Shown here: one piece after another, positions 35,677-35,749 of the stretch
How the letters are laid out: each line of letters begins with the position of its first letter
Numbering within the stretch: the first letter of the stretch is position 1
Assembly (NCBI GenBank): GCA_949373145.1
Contig: CASICI010000038.1
Coordinates: 1-35,749 of the forward strand
DNA: 35,749 nucleotides
Direction: 5' to 3'
DNA from: an uncultured Phycisphaerales bacterium
GTDB taxonomy: Bacteria; Planctomycetota; Phycisphaerae; Phycisphaerales; SM1A02
Notes under the pieces: model-generated
What the model saw: only the letters and a program-made list of their open reading frames with translations
Databases searched by the model: none
Told to the model about the DNA's origin: nothing
Program-made: the position numbers and the translations under genes

Positions 35677-35749
35677 AGACGTCCCCAGTCGCATTCCGTG
35701 CGAACGTCGCCGCTTCGCGTCACCGAGGCTCCATGCCGATCGGAGTGAT

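Overview
The window looks like a chromosomal fragment of a planctomycete, most likely the Phycisphaerae group. The clues are an EF-Tu whose switch I lacks the usual RGITI stretch, a pseudopilin ending in an H-X9-DG-like motif, moderately high GC content, and ordinary bacterial housekeeping synteny (tRNA-Thr, tuf, rpmG, tRNA-Trp, secE, nusG). No database search was possible, so the lineage call is an inference from remembered family features.

Layout. Positions 1-500 hold the end of parB. Positions 770-4954 hold a flagellar group: a 60-aa unknown, an oversized filament cap FliD, and its neighbour FliS. Positions 5093-16646 are a polysaccharide locus: O-antigen ligase/polymerase, GDP-mannose 4,6-dehydratase, a Wzx-type flippase with an odd inserted domain, a GT4-type glycosyltransferase, a frameshifted GDP-fucose synthase, UDP-ManNAc dehydrogenase, UDP-GlcNAc 2-epimerase, a glycosyltransferase-acyltransferase fusion and a second acyltransferase. 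Together these predict a surface glycan containing a GDP-fucose-derived sugar and ManNAcA, O-acylated and exported by a Wzx/Wzy-like route. Positions 16703-20513 are cysS, coaE and rho. A broken pseudopilin gene follows.

Positions 21760-25258 are the translation/secretion block: a candidate structured RNA ending in a terminator, a tRNA-Thr with an eight-base anticodon loop, tuf, rpmG, tRNA-Trp, secE and nusG. It is followed by a small lipoprotein, ubiX, a VOC/glyoxalase-like protein, a thioredoxin-fold protein without cysteines, and xylA. xylA converges on proS across a strong hairpin terminator.

The last 3.7 kb (32050-35749) differ in character. They hold a decayed second copy of ubiA, an RmlD-like reductase broken by at least five frame changes, an intact ubiA that runs in frame into an AsmA-like gene, and an AsmA-like gene broken many times. 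The conserved protein sequence with scattered plus and minus indels suggests poor consensus near a contig end at least as much as genuine pseudogenes.

The observations most worth checking are the eight-base anticodon loop of tRNA-Thr, the extra domain inside the flippase, the structured RNA upstream of tRNA-Thr, the unusual EF-Tu switch I, and the duplicated ubiA. I did not find a CRISPR array, transposase, integrase, phage gene or recognisable defence system.
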